Shown: positions 1-8,927 of the stretch, piece after piece
Layout of the letters: each line of letters opens with the position of its first letter
Position numbering within the stretch: position 1 is the stretch's first letter
Assembly: GCA_900318115.1 (NCBI GenBank)
Contig: ONJJ01000006.1
Span: 33,909 to 97,908 of the forward strand
Length of the DNA stretch: 64,000 nucleotides
Source: an uncultured Prevotellaceae bacterium
GTDB taxonomy: Bacteria; Bacteroidota; Bacteroidia; Bacteroidales; Bacteroidaceae
Reading direction: 5' to 3'
Notes under the pieces: model-generated
Seen by the model: only the letters and a program-made list of their open reading frames with translations
Database searches by the model: none
Told to the model about the DNA's origin: nothing
Made by a program: the position numbers and the translations under genes

Positions 1-697
1 GCTTGTCCTTCTCCGGCGAGCGAACGAGGTGCAGGGAAAGTTTGCCTTCTGACGCCGTGGCCGCGGCATCGTGGTCGGTGAAGTCCATCTTCCGGAAATC
101 GGCTCCGACGAAGGAGGGTATCTGGTCGCTGTCCGTAGCCGAGAGGAGGAAACGGCGTTCGAGGCATGGCAACATCCCGATGACCTCTCCCATCTCGTCC
201 TGGAAACCCAGCTCCAAGCTCTTGTCGAACTCATCGATGATGAGTGTACGGATGAGTCCGCCGGAGAAATTCTGCTTACGCAAGTGGTCGGCAGCACGAC
301 CGGGCGTGGCGACTATGATGTGTGGTTGCACCTCGCGCAACACGCGGTGCTCATCCATCGCTGGACGCCCCCCGTAGCAAGCCACAGCCCGCAAGCCACA
401 CTTCATCGCCTTGATGACCTCCACCGTCTGCGAAGCGAGTTCGCGGGAGGGAACGAGGACGAGTGCAAGCGGCCAGGGAGAGGGGGCGGAAGTGGCAGGG
501 CTGCCGAATTGTCCGGAGTCTTCCACGGCGTGCTGGAACTCCTCGGCGAGGGGAAGCAGATAGGCCAGCGTCTTGCCACTGCCCGTGGGCGAGAGGAGCA
601 CAAGCTGGTGATGACGTCGGTAGGCGGCAACGGTCTCTTCCTGCATGGCATTCAGTGCTTCGATACCAAGGTTTTGAAGGATTTCCTGCTGGGACAC
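1..697 (-). CDS. DEAD-box RNA helicase, C-terminal part missing (left window edge)
   Basis: ATP-dependent RNA helicase of the DEAD-box superfamily; only the N-terminal RecA-like domain lies inside the window. Reading leftwards from about 697 the motifs are a Q-motif-like MQEE, motif I SPTGSGKT, motif Ia PSRELASQ, motif Ib TPGR, a motif II that reads DEFD rather than DEAD, and motif III SAT. There is an in-frame stop about 30 bases upstream of a GTG at 697 (reading VSQQEILQNLG), which I prefer because the Q-motif region lies after it; an ATG at 646 would cut into that region. The end given is the window edge, not a stop. The start lies 37 bases after the stop of the GH51 gene on the same strand. 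The family is clear; the exact helicase is not. Confidence 0.85.
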   Translation of the reverse strand, partial: MSQQEILQNLGIEALNAMQEETVAAYRRHHQLVLLSPTGSGKTLAYLLPLAEEFQHAVEDSGQFGSPATSAPSPWPLALVLVPSRELASQTVEVIKAMKCGLRAVACYGGRPAMDEHRVLREVQPHIIVATPGRAADHLRKQNFSGGLIRTLIIDEFDKSLELGFQDEMGEVIGMLPCLERRFLLSATDSDQIPSFVGADFRKMDFTDHDAAATASEGKLSLHLVRSPEKDK

Positions 698-734
698 GGG
701 GATGTATTTTACAGATTTACGAATTTACTCCTTA

Positions 735-3149
735 TCAGAATTCGATGACGGCAAAGGCATAGGCGGGAATGGTCACGGGCGCCTGAGCCTTGAGCAGGAA
801 TTTCAGAAATTCCTTTGGCCGGGCATCCTGGCTGTTCCATTCTCCCGAGAGGACTGTCATCCCTGCTTCTGTGCCTTGTGGGATATCTACCCCCTGGAAA
901 TCGAGGGTGAACTCGACGGGTTCCGGAAGGAGATTGACGAGTTTCACATAGGTCTTGCCCGTGGCTGTATCGCGAACAGTGCTTACTGCCAGACGCCGAT
1001 TGGCATCCGGACCTAAATCAAACTGGAGTGTAGAGGGCAGATATTGATTGCCCTGCGACTGTCCGCACATCTTCTGGACGAAGTAGTCCACCGTGGGATA
1101 GACCTGCGTGTTGTCGAAATAGATGAGGTCGGGGTTCCACTGGGTGTGACGATTCTTCGCCAACAAGGGTGCATAGCTACTCATGACCACGACATCGCCA
1201 TTGCGTTCGAGGTTACAGATGTGCATGGCGCAGGTGAGTGCCGTCTCGATGGTGGACTTGCGGCCCGGTCCATGGCTGGCGTACTCGCCGAGATAGACCT
1301 TCGATGCGGAGCGGTCGTACTGGTCATAGAAGTGCTGGTTGTGGATGTACCATCCGGGCGAGACATAGTAGTGCTCGTCCACCATATCAATCTTGTTTTC
1401 TTTGGCCAGACGCCAGCCCTGCTCGTAATCCGAACCTTCGAAGAAAGGACCTGTGGTGCCACAGACAGTAATTTCAGGATAGCGCTCTTTCACCGCTTGG
1501 ATAAGCGGCAGGTAGCGTTCTGTGAACACCTCACTGATAAGATCCTCATTGCCGATACCCAGATATTTAAGGTTGAAGGGCTTGGGATGTCCTGCATCGG
1601 CACGCATCTTCGCCCACTTGGAGGTCTTCGGGTCGCCGTTGGCCCACTCGATGAGGTCCAAAAGGTCCTGCTTGTATTGCTCAAATTCCGGACCAAAGGG
1701 GATGCCGCCCTGCTGACCACCGCCGCCCGTGCTGCTGTTCTGACAAGGCACAGCAGCCGGCACTACAGGTAAGGGCTCACAGCCGATGTCCTCACAGAAC
1801 TGGAAGAACTCGAAGTAGCCGATACCGCGCGACTGATGGTAGCCCCAGATGTTGCGCTGAGGTTTGCGTTCCCACAGCGGACCGATGGTTTCCTTCCAGT
1901 GGTACATATTGCCGAGTCCGTCGCCATGGGCCACGCACCCACCAGGGAAACGCATGAAACGAGGATGCAAGTCAGCGAGGACTTGGGCAAGGTCGGGGCG
2001 CATACCATTCTTGCGGCCGCGGAAGGTCTGCTGCGGGAATAGAGAAATCATATCGACACACGAACGCACCGCTTTCTGAGGAACGATGACCAGCCGGGCT
2101 TTCGTGTCGGAGGCGGTGGCGGTGAGGACGGTGGAGTACTGTTGCCACTTGCCGGCACGCGTCTTCAGAACGGTCTTGGCCAGCACGGTGCCATTGGAAC
2201 CCACCAGTTGAATAACGAAGTCCTGCTTCTGGCCACCGGCCGAGACAAACATGGAGAAATCATATTTCTTGCCCTGCTCGACGACGATGCCGTCCCAACC
2301 CTCGTTCCACAACGTGTCTTGGCTGAGGACTGCATAGTGCGGGTTGTTAGGGTGCAGGGGCTGATCCGTGGCAATTTCTATGGGGCGCGGGGAGTGCCAG
2401 GCGGTGGTGGCGTTCCAATCCCGCTCAGAATACTCGAAGTCGCGGTTCTGGATCAGCTCTGCATAGAGACCACCGTCGGCGCTGTAGTTAATGTCCTCGA
2501 AGAAGATGCCGATGAGTTTGTCGGAGATGGCCTTGGGACGTGTGCCAACGATCTGAACACGAGCCCGCAAGTATTTGTTTTTCAGAGCCGAGAAGCGCGA
2601 CGCGTCGTCGGCCAGCGACTCGCTGTTCTGCCGTCCGCGCTGCGATGCTGCTTCCTGGAAGCGCTGCATGGCCTGCACCTCAGCAAAACTGACACGGTTC
2701 ACGCAGCCCTGAAATTCCCGACCGTTCACTACCGCCTTCTGATAGAAGTTGTGTTCGTAGTCATCGAACAGTTGCTGGACGACCTCACGACTGGCCACAT
2801 AAGGATAGTCCTGCGGTTTCCAATGGATGAGATCCGGCGAGGTGGCAATGGCGTACTGGTTCGTCTTGTGGTTGACCTCGAAGGTGAGTTGCCATGTGCC
2901 GTCGGCCTGGCGGGCCAGCACGGGACGGTGCATCTTCTTCTCGGCGCCCCATGTGCCATAGTCGCTCTTGACGAACGCTGCACCATCGGCCACGGAAGTC
3001 CACGTCCGTCCATCGGCTGAGTAGGCGAAGGAGAGTCCTTGCGCGGGGTTGGGGTTATAAGAAAAGAGGTAAACGGAGTCGGGCTCGTTGGCACGCAACG
3101 GAAGCGCAACTGCGAGGGCCAGGGCCGCTATCGATGTCAAGAGTCTCAT
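735..3149 (-). CDS. Secreted GH51 alpha-L-arabinofuranosidase with N-terminal GH43-like segment
   Basis: 804 residues with a signal peptide (about 1-20). Residues about 24-120 carry S-x-DG-x-TW and SPDLIHW phrases typical of blades of a GH43-type propeller, but too short for a whole one. From about residue 200 the sequence is GH51-like (GIFFEDINYSADGG), with an inserted beta-sandwich resembling CBM4/9 (about 240-385), then the TIM barrel. The acid/base is Glu535 in GIGNED and the nucleophile Glu622 in YLGEYASH; the C-terminal beta domain completes the enzyme. Expected to remove terminal arabinofuranosyl groups from arabinoxylan or arabinan outside the cytoplasm. A BACON lipoprotein and lptD lie upstream on the same strand; no SusC/SusD pair is in view. 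Family assignment is firm, substrate inferred. Confidence 0.9.
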   Translation of the reverse strand: MRLLTSIAALALAVALPLRANEPDSVYLFSYNPNPAQGLSFAYSADGRTWTSVADGAAFVKSDYGTWGAEKKMHRPVLARQADGTWQLTFEVNHKTNQYAIATSPDLIHWKPQDYPYVASREVVQQLFDDYEHNFYQKAVVNGREFQGCVNRVSFAEVQAMQRFQEAASQRGRQNSESLADDASRFSALKNKYLRARVQIVGTRPKAISDKLIGIFFEDINYSADGGLYAELIQNRDFEYSERDWNATTAWHSPRPIEIATDQPLHPNNPHYAVLSQDTLWNEGWDGIVVEQGKKYDFSMFVSAGGQKQDFVIQLVGSNGTVLAKTVLKTRAGKWQQYSTVLTATASDTKARLVIVPQKAVRSCVDMISLFPQQTFRGRKNGMRPDLAQVLADLHPRFMRFPGGCVAHGDGLGNMYHWKETIGPLWERKPQRNIWGYHQSRGIGYFEFFQFCEDIGCEPLPVVPAAVPCQNSSTGGGGQQGGIPFGPEFEQYKQDLLDLIEWANGDPKTSKWAKMRADAGHPKPFNLKYLGIGNEDLISEVFTERYLPLIQAVKERYPEITVCGTTGPFFEGSDYEQGWRLAKENKIDMVDEHYYVSPGWYIHNQHFYDQYDRSASKVYLGEYASHGPGRKSTIETALTCAMHICNLERNGDVVVMSSYAPLLAKNRHTQWNPDLIYFDNTQVYPTVDYFVQKMCGQSQGNQYLPSTLQFDLGPDANRRLAVSTVRDTATGKTYVKLVNLLPEPVEFTLDFQGVDIPQGTEAGMTVLSGEWNSQDARPKEFLKFLLKAQAPVTIPAYAFAVIEF

Positions 3150-3204
3150 AGGAACTATAAGGTATATAAGTTATTGAGGTTTCTCTTATTCGAGGATGTT
3201 CATC

Positions 3205-3885
3205 TTAGGATTGTTTGACACCTTCCTGGATGACGAAGATAGAATCCTGCACGCCATTGGAAATGAGGATGAGGGTGTCCTGGCGCTCCGTGGCGAGGGT
3301 GTTAGGCTCTACGGTCAGATTGACAATCCGGTGACCAGCTGCACCTTCAGTAGCCTGTGGAACCACCCATGTGCCACCGAGGGGATTCAGGGTCCAGTCG
3401 CCATAAGCGTTGAACGACACGCTGTCCAAGGTAGCTGCTGCTTTCAGCTTCAGGGGATAGGTTTCTACTTCCGTCAGGTCGTTGCTCACCAGTCGCTGGG
3501 GACGTGAAATGCCCAGGAAGGGTACCTGCGAGTAGTAGGCCGCGTTGGAGGACTCGCCGGCATCGATTTTCAGGAGAACGCTGCGGAGCTTGCCCGTCGT
3601 GTTGACCTGGAATGTCAGGGGCACGCTCGTCACCACCCATGTGTTTGAGTATTTGTTATTGAAGCTGGCGTATTCCTTAGGGAAGCTGCACCACGCCTCG
3701 GCGGAGTTGGTCAGTATCCATGAATCGGTGGAGGCAAAGACCAGGCTGTCTGCCGTCTGATCTGCCATCACCAGGCGATAGCGGGTGGACGGATAGAGCA
3801 CGTCCGTGTAGTGACTTTCGTTGCCTTTGCCGCAAGCTCCCAGCAGGAGGGCGGAGGCGAGAAGTGTGAAGATAGATTTTTTCAT
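3205..3885 (-). CDS. Lipoprotein with two BACON-like domains
   Basis: 226 residues. A lipobox ends at Cys18 (LLLGAC), so the protein is probably anchored in a membrane by lipid. Two Ig-like repeats follow (about 25-125 and 130-225); the second shows the BACON pattern of W-x-L near its start, a central W-x-x-P, an N-x-x-x-x-R segment and a closing Q-x-G. BACON domains occur in Bacteroidota surface proteins and are thought to bind carbohydrate or mucin, or to act as spacers. It starts 25 bases after the lptD stop, so it is probably co-transcribed with lptD, and is followed 55 bases later by the GH51 gene. No catalytic residues are seen; specific role unknown. Confidence 0.72.
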   Translation of the reverse strand: MKKSIFTLLASALLLGACGKGNESHYTDVLYPSTRYRLVMADQTADSLVFASTDSWILTNSAEAWCSFPKEYASFNNKYSNTWVVTSVPLTFQVNTTGKLRSVLLKIDAGESSNAAYYSQVPFLGISRPQRLVSNDLTEVETYPLKLKAAATLDSVSFNAYGDWTLNPLGGTWVVPQATEGAAGHRIVNLTVEPNTLATERQDTLILISNGVQDSIFVIQEGVKQS

Positions 3886-3910
3886 AACGATATATGTGTT
3901 TATTTCTACA

Positions 3911-6883
3911 TTACCAGGATAATTGATTGCTGTAGCTGCTCTGCTTGCGCCACTTCAGGACGTCGGCCAGGGTGGAGGCGTTGCAGGCAAAGGTGAAGTT
4001 GAAGGAGGTATAGGGCGAGAGCACCACGCTGCACGACATATTGAAGCAATGGAGGTCGCGAGAGAGCGATGCGGTGGTCATCGAGAGTTTCTTGTAGTTG
4101 AAGTCATAGCCCGAGGACCATTGAATATTCCATCCCTCGGCAATCTGCAGGCTGCCGGAGAAATTCAGGGTGTGGGTGAGTTTGTAGCCATAACGCATCC
4201 GCTTCGGATTGAACGTGCCTCCGGTGTTCTCTCGCATGGAGACACCATAGGAGATGGAGAACGACCAGGGCAGCTGGAACTTCAGATAGCCGTCCTCATC
4301 GAGGTCGCCGCTTTCTGTGCGTACGCCTCGTTGTCCCCGATTCAAGTCCGGGTCAAGGTTGGTGTCGTTATTGATACCTTCTTCATCTTCATTTTCATCA
4401 TCTTCGTCGTCCTCGTCACCACGTCCGTTTCCCTTATCCTTGTCATCTTTCTTTCCGAACCATTTCTTGAATGTCTGGTTGTTGAAGGTGTAGGAGAAGT
4501 TTTGGCTCATTCCTTGGAAACGACCGAAGCGGCCGTAGCTGTACTCCGTGCGGTCGCCCACATAGACACGTCCGTTCTCATCCATCTCATAGGCATAGGT
4601 AGCCCACTGAGCGTTGAAGGAATAGGTCTTGTTCTTGCCTATTTTTATGCGTAGGCGGGTATTGAGGTCGCTCCACGGACGAGTCTTGGCGGCCATATTG
4701 TAGGACATCGAGGCACCCAGTTCGTCGATGATACTGATTTTCTTCAGGGAGTCGTTGGCCGTGCGCACCTTCATCTCAATGTTATTGCCGATATCCATGG
4801 TCACACTTCCTGTCTGACCCTGACCGGGAACGCCGTAGAGGGCACCCTGATAAGGCGAGTAGGTGACGGTGCTCACGTTGCCGTCGCGGTCTGTCTTGAC
4901 GTAGGTGTCGTAGTACCCGAAGCGGGAGGCACCGAAGTCCGGAGCGTAGGAGAAACTGACCGTTGGCGTCAGGACATGGCGTATGGCCTGAATCTTCTTG
5001 CCGATGAGTGGCGTGTAAGTACCATAAAGCTTGGTACTGGCCGAGACGCTCAGGTTGTAGTCATACACATTGTGGAAGCCATAGGTGGTGTCGGCCACTT
5101 CCCGCTGAGTCTGCTCATTCCACGAACGGTTGACCTTGTACATATACATACGGTCCTGGAAGTTGAACGAGGGCGTCACGTTGATGTAGTTCAGTAGCGA
5201 GAACGATGCACTGACGGGAATGGAGTGCCGCATACCGTTGCGCCAGTCCTTGATGAGGTTCGAGTGCAGGAGTTTGTTCTCCTTCGTGGATATGCTGTTG
5301 GAGAAGGTTCCCGTGTAGCTCACGGCAATCTTCTCGTACCAACGTTCTGCGCCGACCATCTTCTTGCGCTTGAAGGGGTTGAAGCGGGCCAGGGAGATAT
5401 TCAGTGAAGGCAGCGTCATCGAGATGCTGCTGTCGCGCACGTTCTGCGAGAGGTTCATCGTGGCCGACAAAGTCAGACCAATATCGGCGAAGTTGCGGCT
5501 GTAGGAGACGGAGGAGGTACGTGTACTCTGGGTGTAGCTCTGAGGATTGTACATCGAGGTCAGGTTGTTACGCTCGTAGCTCGAGGTGGCAAAGTTCACG
5601 CTGGCCGAGAAGCTCTGCTTCGGGTTGGCCTTGGCATCCTGGCGGTGGCTCCACTGCACCTTGAAGCTCTTGCCCACCGAGTAGTCGGGCATGTTTTTCT
5701 CGCCCTCCACCGTGTTCTGGTAGGCCACGTTGAACGAGCCGCTGAAGCGATATCTCTTGCGGTAGGTGCTTTGGGCATTCAGGGCCCACGAACCCTTGGT
5801 GTATATCTCACCCAGGAGTTTGACGTCTATCTTGTCATTGATGGCGAAGTACCATCCGCCGTCGCGCAGGTAGAAACCACGGTTGGTTTCGTCGCCGAAG
5901 GTAGGCACGATGAGTCCGCTGCTGTATTTGCTCGAGAAGGGGAAGAAGCCGTAGGGAATGGCCAAGGGCAGAGGCACGTCCTCCACCACGAGGTAGGCAG
6001 GGCCGAAGACCACATCCTTGCCCGGACGCACCTTGGCACGGGTGAGAGCGAGGTAGAAGTGGGGATGGCGGGCATCGCAGGTGGTGTACTTGGCCTTGGC
6101 TACGTACATCGTTCCGCTGGAGTCACGTTTGCTCTCGTCACTGGTCATGAAGCCCTCGCCTTGCTGGGTGAAGACATTATGGATGAAAGCCTTACGCGTC
6201 TTGAAGTTATAAGCTATCTTATCGGGTTCGTAGGTATCCTGACCCTGCTTGAACACGGGCGGCACCACCACGTTGCCCAAGGAGTCCTTGGTACCCAAGG
6301 CATGCACCAGACTGCTATCGACGCTGTAGGTGATAAGGTCGGACTCCAGCTCCAGATTCTGGTACTTCACGTTGGCCTTGCCGTAGAAGTTCACACGGTT
6401 GGCACGATAGTCGAAGACCAGCGAGTCGTTGGCCGTGAAGTCCACGGGCGATTCCAGCGAGCTCTTGCTCTGCTTGGAAGAGTCGATGGCAAGGGTATCC
6501 AGGCCTGTGTGGCCACCGCGTCCGAGGTACACGGTATCTTCGCCCACGATGATGAAGCGCGCCGTGTCTTCCGGAGCCAGCACGGACAAGGAATCCAGCG
6601 ACAAGGAGTCTGTGCCCAGCAAGTCTGAGGGCAAAGACGCCAACCCGAGTGAATCCGTTTGCAACGAATCCCTTTGAGCGGGGAGCCTTCGAACCGAATC
6701 CTGCCGCACCGAGTCTCGAAGAGCCACGTCTCGGCGTGTAGCATCACTCCGCACCGAGTCGCTCCGCACCGAATCGGACGAGAGCCATTGCCCTCCCCTA
6801 CTCCGCGCAGGTGTGGTGGCGGAAGCAACGATGAGACAGACCAAGCAGGTCAGCAGGAATATGATGATACCTTTCTTATTCAC
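3911..6883 (-). CDS. lptD: LptD-type LPS assembly outer-membrane protein
   Basis: 990 residues. A hydrophobic signal (about 1-24) is followed by a Ser/Asp/Arg-rich tract (about 35-105) with repeated DSVR and TDSL units. Then comes an OstA/LptA-like beta-jellyroll (about 130-260, with FDYRANRVNFYGKA) and a long beta-strand-rich barrel to the C-terminus, which ends in an aromatic-rich strand. A very acidic loop of Asp/Glu (about residues 815-840, near 4370-4440) lies inside the barrel region. LptD inserts lipopolysaccharide into the outer leaflet; LptC of the same pathway is encoded at 54669. The repeat-rich N-terminus and acidic loop are unlike proteobacterial LptD, but the family varies in Bacteroidota. 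A -7 box at 6955-6962 points at this gene. Confidence 0.85.
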   Translation of the reverse strand: MNKKGIIIFLLTCLVCLIVASATTPARSRGGQWLSSDSVRSDSVRSDATRRDVALRDSVRQDSVRRLPAQRDSLQTDSLGLASLPSDLLGTDSLSLDSLSVLAPEDTARFIIVGEDTVYLGRGGHTGLDTLAIDSSKQSKSSLESPVDFTANDSLVFDYRANRVNFYGKANVKYQNLELESDLITYSVDSSLVHALGTKDSLGNVVVPPVFKQGQDTYEPDKIAYNFKTRKAFIHNVFTQQGEGFMTSDESKRDSSGTMYVAKAKYTTCDARHPHFYLALTRAKVRPGKDVVFGPAYLVVEDVPLPLAIPYGFFPFSSKYSSGLIVPTFGDETNRGFYLRDGGWYFAINDKIDVKLLGEIYTKGSWALNAQSTYRKRYRFSGSFNVAYQNTVEGEKNMPDYSVGKSFKVQWSHRQDAKANPKQSFSASVNFATSSYERNNLTSMYNPQSYTQSTRTSSVSYSRNFADIGLTLSATMNLSQNVRDSSISMTLPSLNISLARFNPFKRKKMVGAERWYEKIAVSYTGTFSNSISTKENKLLHSNLIKDWRNGMRHSIPVSASFSLLNYINVTPSFNFQDRMYMYKVNRSWNEQTQREVADTTYGFHNVYDYNLSVSASTKLYGTYTPLIGKKIQAIRHVLTPTVSFSYAPDFGASRFGYYDTYVKTDRDGNVSTVTYSPYQGALYGVPGQGQTGSVTMDIGNNIEMKVRTANDSLKKISIIDELGASMSYNMAAKTRPWSDLNTRLRIKIGKNKTYSFNAQWATYAYEMDENGRVYVGDRTEYSYGRFGRFQGMSQNFSYTFNNQTFKKWFGKKDDKDKGNGRGDEDDEDDENEDEEGINNDTNLDPDLNRGQRGVRTESGDLDEDGYLKFQLPWSFSISYGVSMRENTGGTFNPKRMRYGYKLTHTLNFSGSLQIAEGWNIQWSSGYDFNYKKLSMTTASLSRDLHCFNMSCSVVLSPYTSFNFTFACNASTLADVLKWRKQSSYSNQLSW

Positions 6884-7498
6884 AATACTACATCGGGACC
6901 GCGCACACTCCTCCTTAGCAGAGGTTTACGACGCGCTCGTCCTGAAAACGTGTGCAAAAATACAGCAAATCGCGCGAGATTGCAAGAAAATTCAGCTTTA
7001 TTAAGGCTTCCCGTCCCCTTTTCGTTTAATTTAGTGCTTCTCTACCCTTTCTCGCCCGCAAAGACGCCAAAAGGATTGTCACAAAAGATTGACGATAAAA
7101 TTGACGAAGATTGACGACTCCATACATCTACAGGCAAGAATGGCATCATCGATTACCCAGCACTAAAGCCACATATTATAACTCAAGCACTATCCCAGAG
7201 CAAACAAAGTCCGTACGTTGCCAGTAAGACATACACGGACCGACTTGTTCTCGTGTGAATTATTGGCGGTATTCAAAACGAAGAGAACAAGAGCAGAAAG
7301 CTCAAGTTATCGATAAGAAACGAAAGGAACTACGCGCATTCTTGGTTGTTAATGATTTGCCGTTGGACAAAGGGTGTCCGCTGGCAGTTAATTTAAAATG
7401 CGTAAAATCCCTGTTAGAAGGCGTGTGCCTGGCACACCGCTCATTCCGTCTCGTTCAGTTCTATGTCTGTTTCTTAAAATTTGATTTTATATTAAACA
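6884..7498. other. 615-base intergenic region without a convincing gene
   Basis: Apart from the lptD promoter at 6955-6962 I see only AT-rich sequence, short direct repeats of ATTGACGA near 7087-7115 and a small inverted repeat around 7423-7440. A GTG-initiated frame at 7255-7515 has no recognisable domain, signal or promoter, so it is not called a gene. No tRNA cloverleaf was seen. Confidence 0.5.
6955..6962 (-). promoter_or_regulatory. Bacteroidota -7 box for lptD
   Basis: Reads TATTTTTG on the minus strand, matching TAnnTTTG, with a TTG about 20 bases further upstream. It would give a leader of roughly 65 bases before the lptD ATG at 6883. Confidence 0.55.
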
Positions 7499-7876
7499 TT
7501 ATGATGTCTCTGTAGTGGTCCAGACATTCCAGTCTGTATCTGATAGATAGCTGGCAATTTGCTGACGCAAAGGTCCTAAATCCTCACGAATAACCTTCCA
7601 CACTTCACGAACACTAATCTGATAGTAGTCATGAACGAGGACATGGCGCATCTTAATGATATAAGGCCAAGGCACTTCTTGATGCTGATTCTTAAAAGCA
7701 TCTGTCAATTTATGTGCTGCCTCACCGATTATTTCTATGTTCTTAACTACAGCAAAGAACAACATCTTATTGTCTGACAAGTCCGTAATTGACTTGCCAT
7801 CAGCAAAATCAAAGATATTGTCTATGGAGGTCAAAATATGCTCCAGACGTCCCTTGTCCCTAATTGGCTCTCTCAT
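7499..7876 (-). CDS. hepT: HepT-like toxin (DUF86 family)
   Basis: 125 residues, the usual size of HepT. It carries the diagnostic RX4HXY motif at Arg77, His82 and Tyr84 (sequence RHVLVHDY), on an all-alpha HEPN fold. HepT toxins act as RNases or are held inactive by AMPylation of the motif tyrosine by the partner MntA. The start overlaps the end of the mntA-like gene by 17 bases, so translation is probably coupled, with antitoxin first. The C-terminus TDWNVWTTTETS looks non-conserved. Family firm; whether the pair is active, for example in phage defence, is unknown. Confidence 0.88.
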   Translation of the reverse strand: MREPIRDKGRLEHILTSIDNIFDFADGKSITDLSDNKMLFFAVVKNIEIIGEAAHKLTDAFKNQHQEVPWPYIIKMRHVLVHDYYQISVREVWKVIREDLGPLRQQIASYLSDTDWNVWTTTETS

Positions 7877-8156
7877 AAATCAACTTTTTATCGCGATTGG
7901 CAGTACTGACAGCAAAGGGAAGCAAAGTGCCGACTTCTACAATGTCCACTGGGCGATGGAGTTTATTCTCCAAATCCACAATCATTGCAGCATGCTTCAG
8001 CAAGCTAACTCCTTCATTATCATACTCGACAAGAATATCTACATCGCTATCTGGCCGCTGCTCTCCACGGGAGAAAGAGCCAAATAGCCATGCTTTCAAG
8101 ACGGGTTGAGTCTTGAAGTAATTAACAATGGTATGGACAACGGCCTCTGTAGTCAT
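7860..8156 (-). CDS. mntA: MntA-like minimal nucleotidyltransferase antitoxin
   Basis: 98 residues with the minimal nucleotidyltransferase signature GSX10DXD: Gly26-Ser27, then Asp38 and Asp40 (GSFSRGEQRPDSDVD). In characterised pairs MntA AMPylates the HepT tyrosine and so neutralises it. It is the first gene of the two-gene operon and overlaps hepT by 17 bases. A -7 box TACTTTTG at 8186-8193 lies just upstream. AT content here is higher than in the flanking housekeeping genes, which fits horizontal acquisition but does not prove it. Confidence 0.88.
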   Translation of the reverse strand: MTTEAVVHTIVNYFKTQPVLKAWLFGSFSRGEQRPDSDVDILVEYDNEGVSLLKHAAMIVDLENKLHRPVDIVEVGTLLPFAVSTANRDKKLIYERAN

Positions 8157-8185
8157 GAGAAGATGATGTGAGAAGTATCACGCCG

Positions 8186-8193
8186 CAAAAGTA
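8186..8193 (-). promoter_or_regulatory. -7 box for the mntA-hepT operon
   Basis: TACTTTTG on the minus strand, about 30 bases before the mntA ATG at 8156. Confidence 0.6.
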
Positions 8194-8297
8194 GTAACTT
8201 TCAGCGAATAAGCCAAAGAAATCCTGAACTTTTTCGCTTTTCAACTTAAAATATGGTTCAGAAAGGTAGAATGAACGGGAAAGTTTAGGGGAAAGAT

Positions 8298-8834
8298 TTA
8301 GGCAAATAGCTGCATCCAGTGCTGCATTCTCCCGACACCTTCGGCACCAAATTTCTCGAGGCTACGTAGGGCTTGTTCCGGGGTTCGGGTGCGTTCGAGG
8401 TGGGTTTTGGAGAAGAATTTGTCGGCGTAGCAGATGATTTGCTCCTCGACGGTCTCGGGCGAGAAATCCTGTTCGGGCAGGGGGAGCTGCTGGCGACGAA
8501 TGGTATCGACGGTCAGGCCTGTGCCTGTATGGCGCTCGGCCACGCGGGCATGGCGCGGGAAGCCCTCGGAACGAAGAAGTCGGCCGCCTAATAAGCCATG
8601 GCAGATGTATGGTTCCTTGCCGAAACACTGGATTCCGGGAGCATCGGTGAGAAAGATTCCGATATCATGAAGCATGGCCGCCTCACGCACAAAAGCCTCA
8701 TCGGCACCCAGCTCCGGGTGGCGGCGAACGATGTCCACGGCCATATTCGCCACAGAGGTGCTATGTGTGACGAGGATATGACGCAGGGAGGGTGCATCGC
8801 CGTAGTACTTATCTATCAGTGAAATAGGATCCAT
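8298..8834 (-). CDS. HD-domain phosphohydrolase-like protein
   Basis: 178 residues from the ATG at 8834 (MDPISLIDKYYG); a longer frame to 8900 reads through repeat-derived sequence and is less likely. The HD signature is His in VTHSTSVA, then LHDIGIF, with further His residues in CHGLLG and ERHTG, as in HDIG-type metal-dependent phosphohydrolases. The C-terminal half (ADKFFSKT) resembles the small family of about 180-residue HD proteins common in Bacteroidota and archaea, whose substrate is not settled. It stands alone between the toxin-antitoxin pair and the C10 peptidase. Confidence 0.8.
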   Translation of the reverse strand: MDPISLIDKYYGDAPSLRHILVTHSTSVANMAVDIVRRHPELGADEAFVREAAMLHDIGIFLTDAPGIQCFGKEPYICHGLLGGRLLRSEGFPRHARVAERHTGTGLTVDTIRRQQLPLPEQDFSPETVEEQIICYADKFFSKTHLERTRTPEQALRSLEKFGAEGVGRMQHWMQLFA

Positions 8835-8882
8835 GACAACATTCCGAGGGATGAATGATATGATTCGGTAGGAGTTTATTAT

Positions 8883-8926
8883 ATGATTCGCCGAGAACAA
8901 ATGTATGATTCGCCGGGAACAAATGG
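8883..8926. repeat. 22-bp tandem duplication
   Basis: Two adjacent copies of ATGATTCGCCG(A/G)GAACAAATG(T/G), at 8883-8904 and 8905-8926, between the HD-protein start and the C10 peptidase stop. A partial relative (ATGATTCGG) lies just before, at about 8858. Confidence 0.8.
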
Positions 8927-8927
8927 C

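Noticed and set aside
1044-1772. Plus-strand 242-codon frame opposite the GH51 gene
   Set aside because: Shadow of the GH51 coding strand, which contains both catalytic Glu motifs.
7255-7515. GTG-initiated 86-codon frame between lptD and hepT
   Set aside because: No domain, signal or promoter, AT-rich composition, and it runs into the 3' end of hepT on the other strand.
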